A stretch of 64,000 bases of DNA from CAWJKP01 sp963843465 (GTDB lineage Bacteria > Planctomycetota > Planctomycetia > Pirellulales > Thermoguttaceae), in NCBI GenBank assembly GCA_963843465.1, contig CAWJKP010000002.1, forward strand, positions 434,001-498,000, in the 5' to 3' direction. Positions 16,169 to 24,071 of this stretch are shown here, one piece after another (position 1 is the stretch's first letter; each line of letters starts with the position of its first letter). Both the position numbers and the translations under genes were made by a program. The notes under the pieces were generated by a model. That model saw only the letters and a list, made by a program, of their open reading frames with translations. It did not search any database and had not been told where the DNA came from.

Positions 16169-16272
16169 AAGTCGTTGCCAGAAAACGATTTGCAATGCAA
16201 GTTAGCTTAGGCAATCTCGGCAAGCCTACCGCCATAATTCGCGGCGTGACAACGACTTACAAAGCCCCCCAC
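16169..16272 (+). promoter_or_regulatory. Control element R2 (copy 2 of the ~105-nt duplicated leader)
   Basis: It holds AAGTCGTT (16169-16176) facing AACGATTT (16184-16191), then GCAAGTTAGCTTAGGCAA, then AACGACTT at 16251-16258 and ACTTACAAAGCCCCCC. Part by part it corresponds to R1 at 10039-10143, with similar spacing and total length. It precedes the zinc-ribbon gene at 16335. It is probably the same type of operator, origin or leader as R1. Confidence 0.55.
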
Positions 16273-16334
16273 CTATGGAGACTGCTGGTGGAGATAGAGG
16301 GGCTTCACTCAGGATGGAAAGGTAGGGACGACCC

Positions 16335-16538
16335 ATGTTAACCGAATTCTTTGCGATGCGCTGTCTGAAGTGCGGCAACGAGGAGCCCGAGATTCACGGC
16401 GCCATCGACCTTATCTCAGGTGGTGAGCGCTACCAGATGGTGGTCTTCATCGAGTGCCCGGGCTGCGGGGCGATCGAGTTCATTGTGAAGGAAATGAAGG
16501 CCAAAACTCCCGAGGCGGGTCCCGCGGAAAACCTGTAA
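16335..16538 (+). CDS. Small zinc-ribbon protein, 67 aa
   Basis: The protein begins MLTEFFAMRCLKCGNEEPEI and contains CLKC (about 10-13) and CPGC (about 41-44), a classic two-knuckle zinc ribbon, followed by a charged tail. It is the first gene after control element R2 and precedes the recombinase. Function is unknown; nucleic-acid binding is a reasonable guess for this fold. Confidence 0.6.
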   Translation: MLTEFFAMRCLKCGNEEPEIHGAIDLISGGERYQMVVFIECPGCGAIEFIVKEMKAKTPEAGPAENL

Positions 16539-16570
16539 AGGGTCATTCTCCCCCCAAAAAAGCCCTCGGA

Positions 16571-16632
16571 TCGACCGAAAAATAACGACTTGCGACGACC
16601 GAAAAGTGTAACGGCTGAATTGTAAATCACGG
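16571..16632 (+). promoter_or_regulatory. Partial third copy of control motifs before recombinase
   Basis: It contains AACGACTT at 16584-16591 followed by GCGACG, as in R1 (10054-10067), and two GACCGAAAA direct repeats (16573-16581 and 16597-16605) flanking it. It lies 22 bp upstream of the serine recombinase start, so it may control that gene. Confidence 0.4.
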
Positions 16633-16653
16633 CTGACACTTCGGAGCTTTTCC

Positions 16654-17262
16654 ATGCAACGGTTCATCGCCATCTACTTGCGGGTCAGCAGCCGCCAGCA
16701 AGACACCCGCAGCCAGGAGCCCGACCTGAAACGCTGGGCGGAAGCCTTCGCCGATGCCCCCGTGAAATGGTATCACGAGAAGTTCAGCGGCAAGACGATG
16801 GACCGACCGGGCTGGCGGCGCCTGGAAGCCGACATGCTCGCCGGCAACGTGTCCAAGATCGTCGTCTGGCGGTTGGACCGGCTGGGCCGTACCGCGGCGG
16901 GCCTGACCGCTCTGTTCGAGGATCTCCAGCGCCGCAACATCGGCTTCGAGTCACTCCGCGATAAGGTGGACCTCTCCACCGCGGCCGGCCGCCTGATGGC
17001 CAACGTGCTGGCCAGTGTCGCGGCCTACGAGAACGAAATCCGCTCCGAGCGCATCCGTGCCGGCCAGGCCGTAGCGATGGCCAACGGCAAGCACTGGGGC
17101 GGCAGTCGCAAGGGCCGGCGTCTGAAGGTCACGACCGAGCAGGCCCGAGCCATCCACCGCCTGAAGGGCGAAGGCGAGAAGGTTGCGGCCATAGCCCGGG
17201 CCACCGGCCTGTCGCGCCCAACGGTCTACAGCGTTTTGGGCTCCGCAGCCCAACTCCCCTGA
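16654..17262 (+). CDS. Serine recombinase (resolvase/invertase family), 202 aa
   Basis: The N-terminal catalytic domain starts MQRFIAIYLRVSSRQQDTRS, with the nucleophile serine at residue 12 or 13, then 'DRPGWRRLEADMLAGNVSKIVVWRLDRLGR' and 'LMANVLASVAAYENEIRSERIRAGQ', all standard resolvase motifs. The C-terminus 'AIARATGLSRPTVYSVLG' is the DNA-binding helix-turn-helix. At 202 residues it is a small recombinase like those of transposons and invertases, not a large integrase. It probably resolves or moves the element carrying the 10-17 kb block. Confidence 0.9.
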   Translation: MQRFIAIYLRVSSRQQDTRSQEPDLKRWAEAFADAPVKWYHEKFSGKTMDRPGWRRLEADMLAGNVSKIVVWRLDRLGRTAAGLTALFEDLQRRNIGFESLRDKVDLSTAAGRLMANVLASVAAYENEIRSERIRAGQAVAMANGKHWGGSRKGRRLKVTTEQARAIHRLKGEGEKVAAIARATGLSRPTVYSVLGSAAQLP

Positions 17263-17484
17263 TGGTACTCCATCCAGGGCGGAAACTTCACCGAAGGGAG
17301 TCCCGTAGGAACCGAAGGTGGAGTGCCGCTTCTGCCACTCGTACAATGCGGCCAACACCCCGCCGCAGAGCGACTCGGGCGTAGTGAAGGTGGCCCGGAC
17401 GCAATTGGCGTCGATCCACACCTTGAATCGCCCCAGCCAATCGACATTGCTCTGGACTTCCGCGAGCAGTTCGGGGGTGGCCAT
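17263..17484 (-). pseudogene. Possible truncated gene, N-terminal part only
   Basis: On the minus strand the ATG at 17484 is preceded by GGAAGG and starts MATPELLAEVQSNVDWLGRF, continuing KVWIDANCVRATFTTPESLC and ALYEWQKRHSTFGSYGTPFG. This reads like protein, but past about 17263 the frame only runs antisense through the recombinase gene. I infer a gene cut by insertion of the block next to it. It is not recognised. Confidence 0.3.
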
Positions 17485-17696
17485 CGCACCTTCCCGGCTG
17501 TTGGTGAAGAGAACACGTCCGTGCGGCTCGTTCTCCCTCAGATCGACCGACCTGCCCGATTTACCCAAACAACCGGAATTGACTGTAGCGCGCCAGCGTA
17601 GTTCCGTTTGCCTTTATTCTGCCGTAAGATGGATGTAGGTTATCACTTACCGCCGGCCCGACGCCGGGCCAATTCTCGCACTAAGGGGCTCTCGAT

Positions 17697-18245
17697 ATGG
17701 CGGACACTATCCCGGTTGACTGTCAGGTCAAGACGTGCATTGACTGTGGCTTGCTACAATCTGTCACCGCCTTTCGATACCGCCGGAGGGGGCAACCGCA
17801 ACGCCAAGGCCGCTGTCGATCATGCTACAACCGCAGGATGCGAGCATACCGCCGCAGCCGCCGGGAGAAGACCGTCGCCCGATTCGCCTCGGCCGTCCTG
17901 CAAGCCAAGTCGGACGGCGCCCTCCGCGGCTTGGTCAACGCGACGGTCGCCCAGTTCGGGGGCATCGACAAACTGGGGAGGTTGTCGTACGAGTCCACCA
18001 TGCGTGCCTTACTGAGACCGCGGACGCTCCCTGCCGCGGTCAAGGTCCTAGGGGCGGTTTGCCGCCTTATCGCGGAAGTGGAACTTTGCGACGCGAAGCC
18101 CCCGGGGCCCGACTATGCCCCGCGGGACTCCCCCGAAGTCCAAGACCCTGATCCGCTGGGCCTCAACACGGCCAGCATGAAGGAAATCGAGGAAGCCATC
18201 GCGGAGTATCGTGCCCGGCGGGGCTCCGCGCAAGCCCCGGCGTGA
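17697..18245 (+). CDS. Zinc-finger hypothetical protein, 182 aa
   Basis: AAGGGG lies upstream of the ATG at 17697. The N-terminus has a cysteine set, CIDCG ... CRSCYNRRMRAYRRSRREK (about residues 15-55), typical of small HNH-like or zinc-hook proteins, but no HNH histidines are visible. The rest is helical and ends in a charged tail. Proteins with this 'CxxC ... CRxCYNxRxRxY' start occur in phage-like and island regions. It is the last intact plus-strand gene before the tRNA-Cys fragment. Confidence 0.6.
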   Translation: MADTIPVDCQVKTCIDCGLLQSVTAFRYRRRGQPQRQGRCRSCYNRRMRAYRRSRREKTVARFASAVLQAKSDGALRGLVNATVAQFGGIDKLGRLSYESTMRALLRPRTLPAAVKVLGAVCRLIAEVELCDAKPPGPDYAPRDSPEVQDPDPLGLNTASMKEIEEAIAEYRARRGSAQAPA

Positions 18246-18373
18246 GCAATGCCGGCCGATGGCCACAGGCCGACGCGGATGGGCGTCAGGTGTTTGGGGT
18301 TAGCTTTGACCGTGGTATGGTAACACAAGTGTTGTTTTTCCCGGGTTTTGAGGACTTGTGTTTCCGTTACCAG

Positions 18374-18507
18374 TCAGGCAGTAGCCGCCCGGACCATCGC
18401 GATGATGCCGGCCTTGACCACCTGGGGCAGATTGGGCCATGCGTCGATGAGGGATTGTAACCCGGGGTCAACAGGCTGGGGGTTCGATTCAACTGCCCCC
18501 GGAAATG
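18374..18507 (-). pseudogene. Fragment resembling the C-terminal tail of an integrase-associated gene
   Basis: The minus strand reads ESNPQPVDPGLQSLIDAWPN and LPQVVKAGIIAMVRAATA, then stops at 18374. A 'W-x-x-LP-x-x-(I/V)-(K/R)-x-G-I-x-A-M-V' ending is, from memory, common at the C-termini of planctomycete tyrosine recombinases and nearby island genes. The upstream frame is broken, so only a tail is left. Its place next to a tRNA fragment fits an eroded integrase. Confidence 0.4.
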
Positions 18508-18575
18508 CCCCCCTGTCACTTGCGGCCGGTCGCAACTCGTTGTCCTCTTGTTCGTTGCGGCAAGAGGGTGTCTGT

Positions 18576-18616
18576 TTGCAAATCCACCATCCCCGGTTCG
18601 AATCCGGGCGGCGCCT
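18576..18616 (+). other. 3' half of a tRNA-Cys gene (attachment-site remnant)
   Basis: From the anticodon loop TTGCAAA (anticodon GCA) it continues with the 3' anticodon stem TCCAC, then a perfect T arm CCCGG-TTCGAAT-CCGGG, then CGGCGCC and a U73-equivalent T, the discriminator expected for tRNA-Cys. The 5' half (an arm such as GTGGA before the loop) is absent. Elements that integrate in a tRNA anticodon loop leave exactly this displaced 3' half at one end, so I read it as attR of the island to its left. Confidence 0.65.
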
Positions 18617-18649
18617 CTTGCTCTAATCCCTTGCCAGATAAGACTTAAC

Positions 18650-18678
18650 GGGCTCGGCTTGACCGGGCCCGCTGGCGT
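18650..18678 (+). terminator. Terminator-like hairpin after tRNA-Cys fragment
   Basis: GGGCTCGG (18650-18657) pairs with CCGGGCCC (18663-18670), with one G-U pair and a 5-nt loop. A GTTTTC tract follows within 10 nt. This is probably the original terminator of the tRNA-Cys gene, left on the chromosomal side of the insertion. Confidence 0.45.
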
Positions 18679-18934
18679 TTTCGGGGTCACTGTTACCCAA
18701 AGTGTTACCTTGGGCCGGACTGTTACCCTTGGAACTAAGGACCGTCCGGCGGCGCCGGCGGCTGTTGGCCGCCCGCGACGGGCTGGCTGGCCGTATGTCG
18801 CCCTTGGCAAGCGGCGGGAATCATGATCTCCCAATCATGCCAGACTACCCAGAATTGCGCAATCGCCCTGGACCCGACAGGGCCAGATTTCAGGGAACTT
18901 CGCAGGGACCAAGATCGTCAAAACAGGGGGAGCT

Positions 18935-18965
18935 GACTGCCTGACGTGCCGGGCGTCAGGTAGTC
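18935..18965 (+). promoter_or_regulatory. 12-bp stem-loop upstream of leader-domain genes
   Basis: GACTGCCTGACG (18935-18946) pairs with CGTCAGGTAGTC (18954-18965) with one G-U wobble and a 7-nt loop. It lies 58 bp before the ATG at 19024 and has no T-run, so it may be a leader structure and not a terminator. The ~600 bp between 18680 and 19023 otherwise shows no gene. Confidence 0.4.
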
Positions 18966-19023
18966 GACATTTGGCAGTCGGCGCAGGGTTTCTCACCAAC
19001 CGTTTTCTCGATAGGAGTACCAC

Positions 19024-19815
19024 ATGGACAGGCAGATTCCTCAACGAATCGAGGTGCTGTTGAAGAAGGCGTCGGTCGATCCGGTGTTCAGAGGGACCTT
19101 CTTGGAACGCCGTGGGGATGCGGCCCAAGAGATCGGGCTGTCACTGGAGCCGGCAGAGGCGGCCATGCTTCGCGCGGTGCGGCGTGAGCAACTCGAGGCG
19201 ATCATCGCCAGGACCAGCGTGCCGGAGGCGCATCGCCGCGCATTTCTGGGGCAGGCGGCGGCTGCCATGCTGGCGGCCCTGGGGATCGTGGCGGGCCGGC
19301 CGGGCGCCGCGGGAGCCCAGGTTCCGGCGCCCCCCTTCTTCGGAGGCGTGCGGCCTGATGCTCCGCCCATCCGAGACCCCAACGCGGACTTGCCCCCAGG
19401 AGGCATCCGGCCGGACTTGCCGCCTAAGAAACCCAAGACCATCGAACAACGCGTGATTAGCGTGATTGCCAAGCAGCTCAAGGTCGATGAGCAGCGGATC
19501 ACGGCCCATAAGAAGCCCGTCGAGGTGCTGTCGCTGGTTGACGATCTGGAGGCCACGCCGCCGGCGCTCGTGCAACTGAGAAAGGGCCTGGAGAAAGAGT
19601 TCAGCCTGAAAGTTCCCGTTGCCGCGTTCAAGAAGCTGCACACGGTGGGAGAGACCGTGGACTACGTGAAAAAGGCGGTGGACAAGCGAACGTCCGCGGC
19701 CAAACGCAAGCCGGACGCCCCCGCGAAGGCGTCGGAGCAGCAACCATCGCCCGACGATCCCGTCGTTCTGCCGGCGGATTTCCCGCCGGTTGCCGGCGGC
19801 GTGCGCCCCAAGTGA
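19024..19815 (+). CDS. Leader-domain protein with internal Tat-like segment and degenerate ACP-like domain
   Basis: AGGAG precedes the ATG at 19024. Residues 5-70 are a helical leader-like domain (IEVLLKKASVDPVFRGTFLE, then LEPAEAAML and QLEAIIARTSVP). RRAFLG at 71-76 plus a hydrophobic run to 90 and an AGA site near 95-98 look like an internal twin-arginine signal. GGVRPDAPP (107-115) and GGIRPDLPP (126-134) follow. Residues 139-222 resemble acyl carrier protein (TIEQRVISVIAKQLKVDEQR ... HTVGETVDYVKKA), but the DSL serine position is proline 179. The protein ends GGVRPK. It is a paralogue of the next gene. Function is unknown; it is a plausible substrate of the radical SAM enzyme downstream. 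Confidence 0.7.
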   Translation: MDRQIPQRIEVLLKKASVDPVFRGTFLERRGDAAQEIGLSLEPAEAAMLRAVRREQLEAIIARTSVPEAHRRAFLGQAAAAMLAALGIVAGRPGAAGAQVPAPPFFGGVRPDAPPIRDPNADLPPGGIRPDLPPKKPKTIEQRVISVIAKQLKVDEQRITAHKKPVEVLSLVDDLEATPPALVQLRKGLEKEFSLKVPVAAFKKLHTVGETVDYVKKAVDKRTSAAKRKPDAPAKASEQQPSPDDPVVLPADFPPVAGGVRPK

Positions 19816-19872
19816 GATGGCTCGCAAGCCGTTGATGCTTGCACGGTATGCCGTTATTGAGAGGAGATTGCC

Positions 19873-20421
19873 ATGAGCCCGTCTAATGGTCCTGCCGGCC
19901 CGCAGTTTCGCGCCGACCGACCGCTCGAACAGGAAGCGGTGCGCACTACGATCGTGGGAGGGCGTCCGCCCGGCAGCGGCCAGCCGGTGGGAGAGATCCC
20001 GCGGGGCATCGAAGTGCTCGTCAAGAAGGCGGCGGTCGATGCGGAGTTCAAAGCGTTATTGTTGTCGCGGCGGGCGGCGGCGGCCGAGGCGATCGGGTTG
20101 ACCCTCCAGCCGGCCGAGGCCGCAATGTTGGCCGTCGCGCCGGCCGAGCAACTGGAAGCGATCATCGCGCGGACCAGCGTGCCGCAGGAGCACCGCCGGG
20201 CGTTTCTGGGCTGGGCCGCCGCCGCGATGCTGGCGGCCCTGGGCGCACTTGCGACGGCCAAGGGCTGCGAGCTCGTCGAGCGGGCGAAGCAGGAGCAGTT
20301 CGAGAAGCCCTACGGCGCGGACAGGCCGAAGTACCATGGGCCGGCACCTGGTGGAGCACGTCCGGATCGCCCTTACGTAGGGCCAGCGCCGCCGCCTCCC
20401 TCACCGGCTGACAAAGAGTAG
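19873..20421 (+). CDS. Leader-domain protein with internal Tat-like segment, 182 aa (paralogue)
   Basis: GAGGAG precedes the ATG at 19873. After a ~42-residue extension (with FRADRP and GGRPPGSG) comes the same leader-like domain as the previous protein (IEVLVKKAAVDAEFKALLLS, LQPAEAAML, QLEAIIARTSVP), about two-thirds identical. RRAFLG at 108-113 and a hydrophobic run follow, then a proline-rich tail with GGARPDRP (160-167) ending PPPPSPADKE. There is no ACP-like domain. The family resembles RiPP leader groups such as NHLP or Nif11-like leaders only in style; I cannot name it. It lies 57 bp after its paralogue and 206 bp before the radical SAM gene. Confidence 0.7.
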   Translation: MSPSNGPAGPQFRADRPLEQEAVRTTIVGGRPPGSGQPVGEIPRGIEVLVKKAAVDAEFKALLLSRRAAAAEAIGLTLQPAEAAMLAVAPAEQLEAIIARTSVPQEHRRAFLGWAAAAMLAALGALATAKGCELVERAKQEQFEKPYGADRPKYHGPAPGGARPDRPYVGPAPPPPSPADKE

Positions 20422-20449
20422 GTCCCGCCTGCCGGGCGGGACGTTTTGA

Positions 20450-20576
20450 TTAGGATCGGAAAATCAATGAGTGTCGCCTTTCGCTCCGCGAAAGTAGGCG
20501 GGCTGCGGCGAAACAGTCCGGGATAACGCAGCTTTCGCGGAGCGAAAGGCGACACTTGTTTACTCGCCGATCCTTA
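20450..20576 (+). mobile_element. MITE-like hairpin element, full copy A
   Basis: About 127 bp bounded by TTAGGATCGG (20450-20459) and CCGATCCTTA (20567-20576). Inside are long inverted arms built on CTTTCGCTCCGCGAAAG (20478-20494) and CTTTCGCGGAGCGAAAG (20532-20548). Copy B at 25953-26078 is the same element in the opposite orientation, including the unpaired centre and the ends. It has no coding capacity, so it must move in trans if it moves at all. It separates the leader-domain genes from the radical SAM gene. Confidence 0.7.
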
Positions 20577-20626
20577 ACGGTTCACCCCGGTCCCGTCCGG
20601 CAGACGGGACCTACTTGGAGGCTCCC

Positions 20627-22100
20627 GTGTCGGCCGACATCACTCTGATCAACCTCAATATGCTCTTCATGCGGTTCGGCGAGGAGGTGGAGCGGGAACT
20701 GCACGTGCCGCTGGGACCGCTCTACTTGTCGCGGGCCCTGGAAGACGCCGGACTGGCCGTCGATTTTCGCGACTACCAGACGGTCGCCTCGGACGAGCCG
20801 TTCGAGATGGACGTGTTCCTCGATTTTCTCCGCGACCCGGCGCCCGTGATCGGGCTCTCCTGCATGGCGAACCTGCTGCCCTTCACCGTGCTGGCCATGA
20901 AGGCATTGCGGGAGCGGTATCCGCGGCACACGCTGGTCCTGGGCGGCGTGGGGTCCAAGGCAGTCGAGGAAAAGATCCTCAGCCGCTTCCCCTGGATCGA
21001 CATCATTTGCCGCGGCGAGGCCGAGCGGACTGTCCCCGAATTGCTGGCGACGATCCGCCGCGGCGGCGACCTGGCCGCCGTCCGCGGCTTGTCGTTCCGT
21101 ACGGACGGCCGGATCGTACACACGCCCGACCGCCCGCGGATCACCGACCTCGATTCGATCCCCTTTCCGGCTTTCGAGAAAGTGGACCTCGGCCGCTACG
21201 CGGGCTACGGCATGATGACCAGTCGAGGGTGCCCCTATCCCTGCACCTTCTGCTCGGTGGCGCCGGTCTGGAACCTGGAGAGCTACTCTCGTGGCGCCAA
21301 GAACATCGTCGACGAGATGGAGTTTCTGCACCGGCGGGCGGGGGTCGACCTGTTCCTCTTCCAGGACGAGTTTTTCGTTTCCGGCAAGAAGCAGGTTATG
21401 GAGTTCTGCCGGGAGCTTGGCTCCCGGGGACTGGCCGTGCAGTGGAAGGCCTTCGGCCGCGTGAACCTCGTGGACGAAGAGATGATGCGCGCCATGGCCG
21501 ACAACGGCTGCGTCGACCTCCGCTTCGGGATCGAATCGGGCTGCGACCGCGTGCTGCGGGAGATCAAGAAAGGCTTTACCGCCGCCCAGTCGCTGGAGGT
21601 CGTTCCCAAAGCGGTGGAGATCTTCCCGCGGGTTGACGCCTTTTTCGTCTGGGGGTTCCCCTTCGAGACCTTGGAAGACTTCCACCAAACGCTGTTTCAG
21701 ATGGTGTCGTTCCGCATGTTGGCGCACGGATCCTGCCCAGCCTGCTGTCGCTGCTGCCGCAGACCGAGATCTACCGCCAGTGGAGCGCCCGGGCCGAGTT
21801 GGAGTTCTGCCCCTACTTGCTGCCGGAGTTCGTTTTCACGGGTCACGAAGTGTGCCGCGGCGGGCGGATCGAGCTGCCCGAGCGGTACGGCGAGTACTTC
21901 CAGATGATTCTCGCCAATCCCGACATCTTCCCGGGCTTCTTCCACATCGACCTGGCGGGCAACGTGTTGCCGAAGCTTGCCCTGCTGCGGCAGTTCGGCT
22001 TCTATCCCGAGCCCGAGCCGACCGCCGCCACGGCGGAGAGCTGCGGGCGCATTCGCCGCGCATTCAGCCGCAGGAGTTGGCCACCCGCGCGGAACGTTAG
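20627..22100 (+). CDS. B12-binding radical SAM protein (two apparent frameshifts)
   Basis: The GTG at 20627 after GGAGG starts MSADITLINLNMLFMRFGEE. Residues ~1-150 form a cobalamin-binding-like domain (IGLSCMANLLPFTVLAMKAL, LVLGGVGSKAVEE). The radical SAM motif is CPYPCTFC near residue 204, and the barrel continues with FFVSGKKQV and RFGIESGCDRVL. One base is missing near 21719-21721 and another at the GGG at 22045-22047; corrected, the protein continues GARILPSLLSLLPQTEIYRQ and ends PQELATRAER at 22100. Such enzymes do methylations and other radical modifications. Its position after two leader-type proteins suggests they are its substrates. Confidence 0.75.
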
Positions 22101-23892
22101 CGCTTCGGCGGGGCCTTCTTGGCGGCCAGACGGACGTTGTCGAAGAACAGCGTGACCGGCGTCCCGCTGCCGTGAGGGTCCAGGAACAGGACCAGCAGCG
22201 TCAGTTGCTTTGGATTCAGGTAGTCCGGCTTGTCGCTCTTCTCCGAGGCGGTGCGGGGCAACCGCGTGTAGTCCAAGTCGATCGTACTCTTGCCCGGCTT
22301 GACGGTCAGCGTGCCGTTGTAGCGACTGTTATAATCTTTCGACTTGTCGTCCCTGACCAGCACGTTGAGCGTGACATCCTTCGGCTGCGGGTTGAAGACG
22401 TCGACGAGGAACCGGGCGTTGTCGCGAGCCGGGCCAAGGGACCGGCCGTCTTCGAGGGATATCGTCGCGTAGTCCTTCTCCCTGCTCCTCAGTCGCAGGG
22501 AGTGCCGGCCGTCCGTGGCGTGCTCTTGGACCACCTCGCCGCCCGAGTTGGCGACCAGCATCTCCTGGCCGGGCTCGAAGCTGCAAAGCGGTGTTTCTCC
22601 TTCGGCCACCTCCTGCACCGAGATTTTCATCCAATAGGCGTCCGCGGCCGTCTTGAGGTCGGCGAGCCCCTCGGACTGCAAGCTTCGCAGCACCGTGTCC
22701 GCGATCAGCTCGTGGCCGGCGGGCCCAAGATGGACGCCGTCCCATCCCCAGTACTGCCGCTTCATGGCTTCCTCGGCGGAACCGGCCTTGTGGAAAGCGC
22801 CGGCCGCGTCGGCGAAGCCCGTGTTCCGCTCCTTCGCCACCGTGTAGGCCGCCTGGCTCAGCTCGGCCGTGGTCTCCCAGGTACGGAGTCCGGGGAGGGT
22901 AGTCATCACGAGGACGTCGGCCTGACCCTTGGTCAACCGTCGGACCCGGTCGACGGCCGTCCGCAGATACTGCTTGTACCGCGGTCCGCGCACCCCGCTA
23001 TCCCAATCGTTGCCGCCGAACCATATCAGGACCAGGTCCGGCGAGGGTGCTTCCTGGAGCCAGCGGGGAACCAGGATTACGTTCTGGCTGAGCGTCGTTC
23101 CGCCGATGGCCGGATTGACCAGCGTCACCTCGCTGCCATAGGCGTCCTTGAGCCGCTTGGCGAGGATCTCCGACCAGAGCTTCTCCCGATTGGCCCAATG
23201 GCGTTTGTCGCTCAGCGAATCGCCCATGGTCACCATGGTGATCGGCTGCTTGGCCTTGAGCTTGGCCAGCACGCGGGACACGCCCGCTTGCTTGGCGCAT
23301 AGTCGGCCGTGTCCCGCGGGATCTTCTTCTCCAAAACCACCCGCTCGATCGTGAAGGAGCAGGCCGGCCACTCGCGCCAGTAGTACCACTTGCCGACCCA
23401 GAAGTTTCGGAAGCGGCTGGGCGCATAACCGCCGTTGGCGTCGACCAGCGGCCCGGACAGCTCGGGGATCAGGTCGCTCCAGGCGACGTTCACCTTCACC
23501 CACTTCGTGGAATTGACGGGGAAGCAGTAGCCGTAGCGCAGGCCGAAGTTGTCGCCGTCGATGAGCTCCAGCCCGCCGCAGGTCTTGGAACCGTCGCCTT
23601 TGACCCAGAAGCTGAAACCTTCGTACTGGTCCCGGTCCTCCTTGGGGTTGACCCAGGCGGTGAACAACTGCGGCCCCGTGGACTCGATGAAGGAGAATTT
23701 GCACGCCTTGCCGAACTGGCCGTCGACCAGCTCGACCGTGCCGGCCGGCGCCTTGGCGTTGTTCTTGGTGCTCACCTCGCCCGGCTTGTGCCGCACGGCC
23801 GTCATATCGATGAGAACGGGCTCGGGCGACTGGCCCCAAACGTCAGCAGCCAGCATCAAGGTGGCGATCAGAAAGGCAGATGCAGATTTCAT
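22097..23892 (-). CDS. Secreted SGNH/GDSL-type hydrolase with N-terminal carbohydrate-binding-like domain, frameshifted
   Basis: The ATG at 23892 follows GGAG and opens with a signal peptide (MKSASAFLIATLMLAADVWG). Residues ~20-200 look like a beta-sandwich binding domain. After a one-base loss near 23293-23299 the frame continues QAGVSRVLAKLKAKQPITMV, then the SGNH block GDSLSD, the block III motif GGNDWD and the catalytic pair WDGVHLGPAGH. A C-terminal sandwich follows (NVRLAAKKAPPKR). It would deacetylate or de-esterify extracellular polysaccharides. Its end overlaps that of the radical SAM gene by 4 bp, tail to tail. Confidence 0.75.
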
Positions 23893-23993
23893 CACAGGAC
23901 TCCAGGAATCGTTCGTGGGAGGCAACTCTGTTTTAGGATACCAGGCCGTTGATTCGGACGCAAACATTTACGTAACCGTTCACAGCCTGGAAA

Positions 23994-24071
23994 GTAGCAG
24001 GCACACTCCGTGTGCCGTCCGCTCAAGCGGACGGCTGACAAGGCGGACGGCACACGGAGTGTGCCTGCTAC
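23994..24071. repeat. Long inverted repeat, 27-bp arms
   Basis: The left arm runs from GTAGCAGGCACACTCCGTGT to 24020, and the right arm (24045-24071) is its exact reverse complement, around a 24-nt centre. It lies between two divergent secreted-enzyme genes and is one of several hairpin families in the window. Confidence 0.75.

Noticed and set aside
18451..18503. tRNA-Thr-like fragment (ATTGTAA loop, GGGGGTTCGATTC)
   Set aside because: The T-arm pairing is interrupted by six extra bases and the same bases read sensibly as an integrase-like tail on the other strand.
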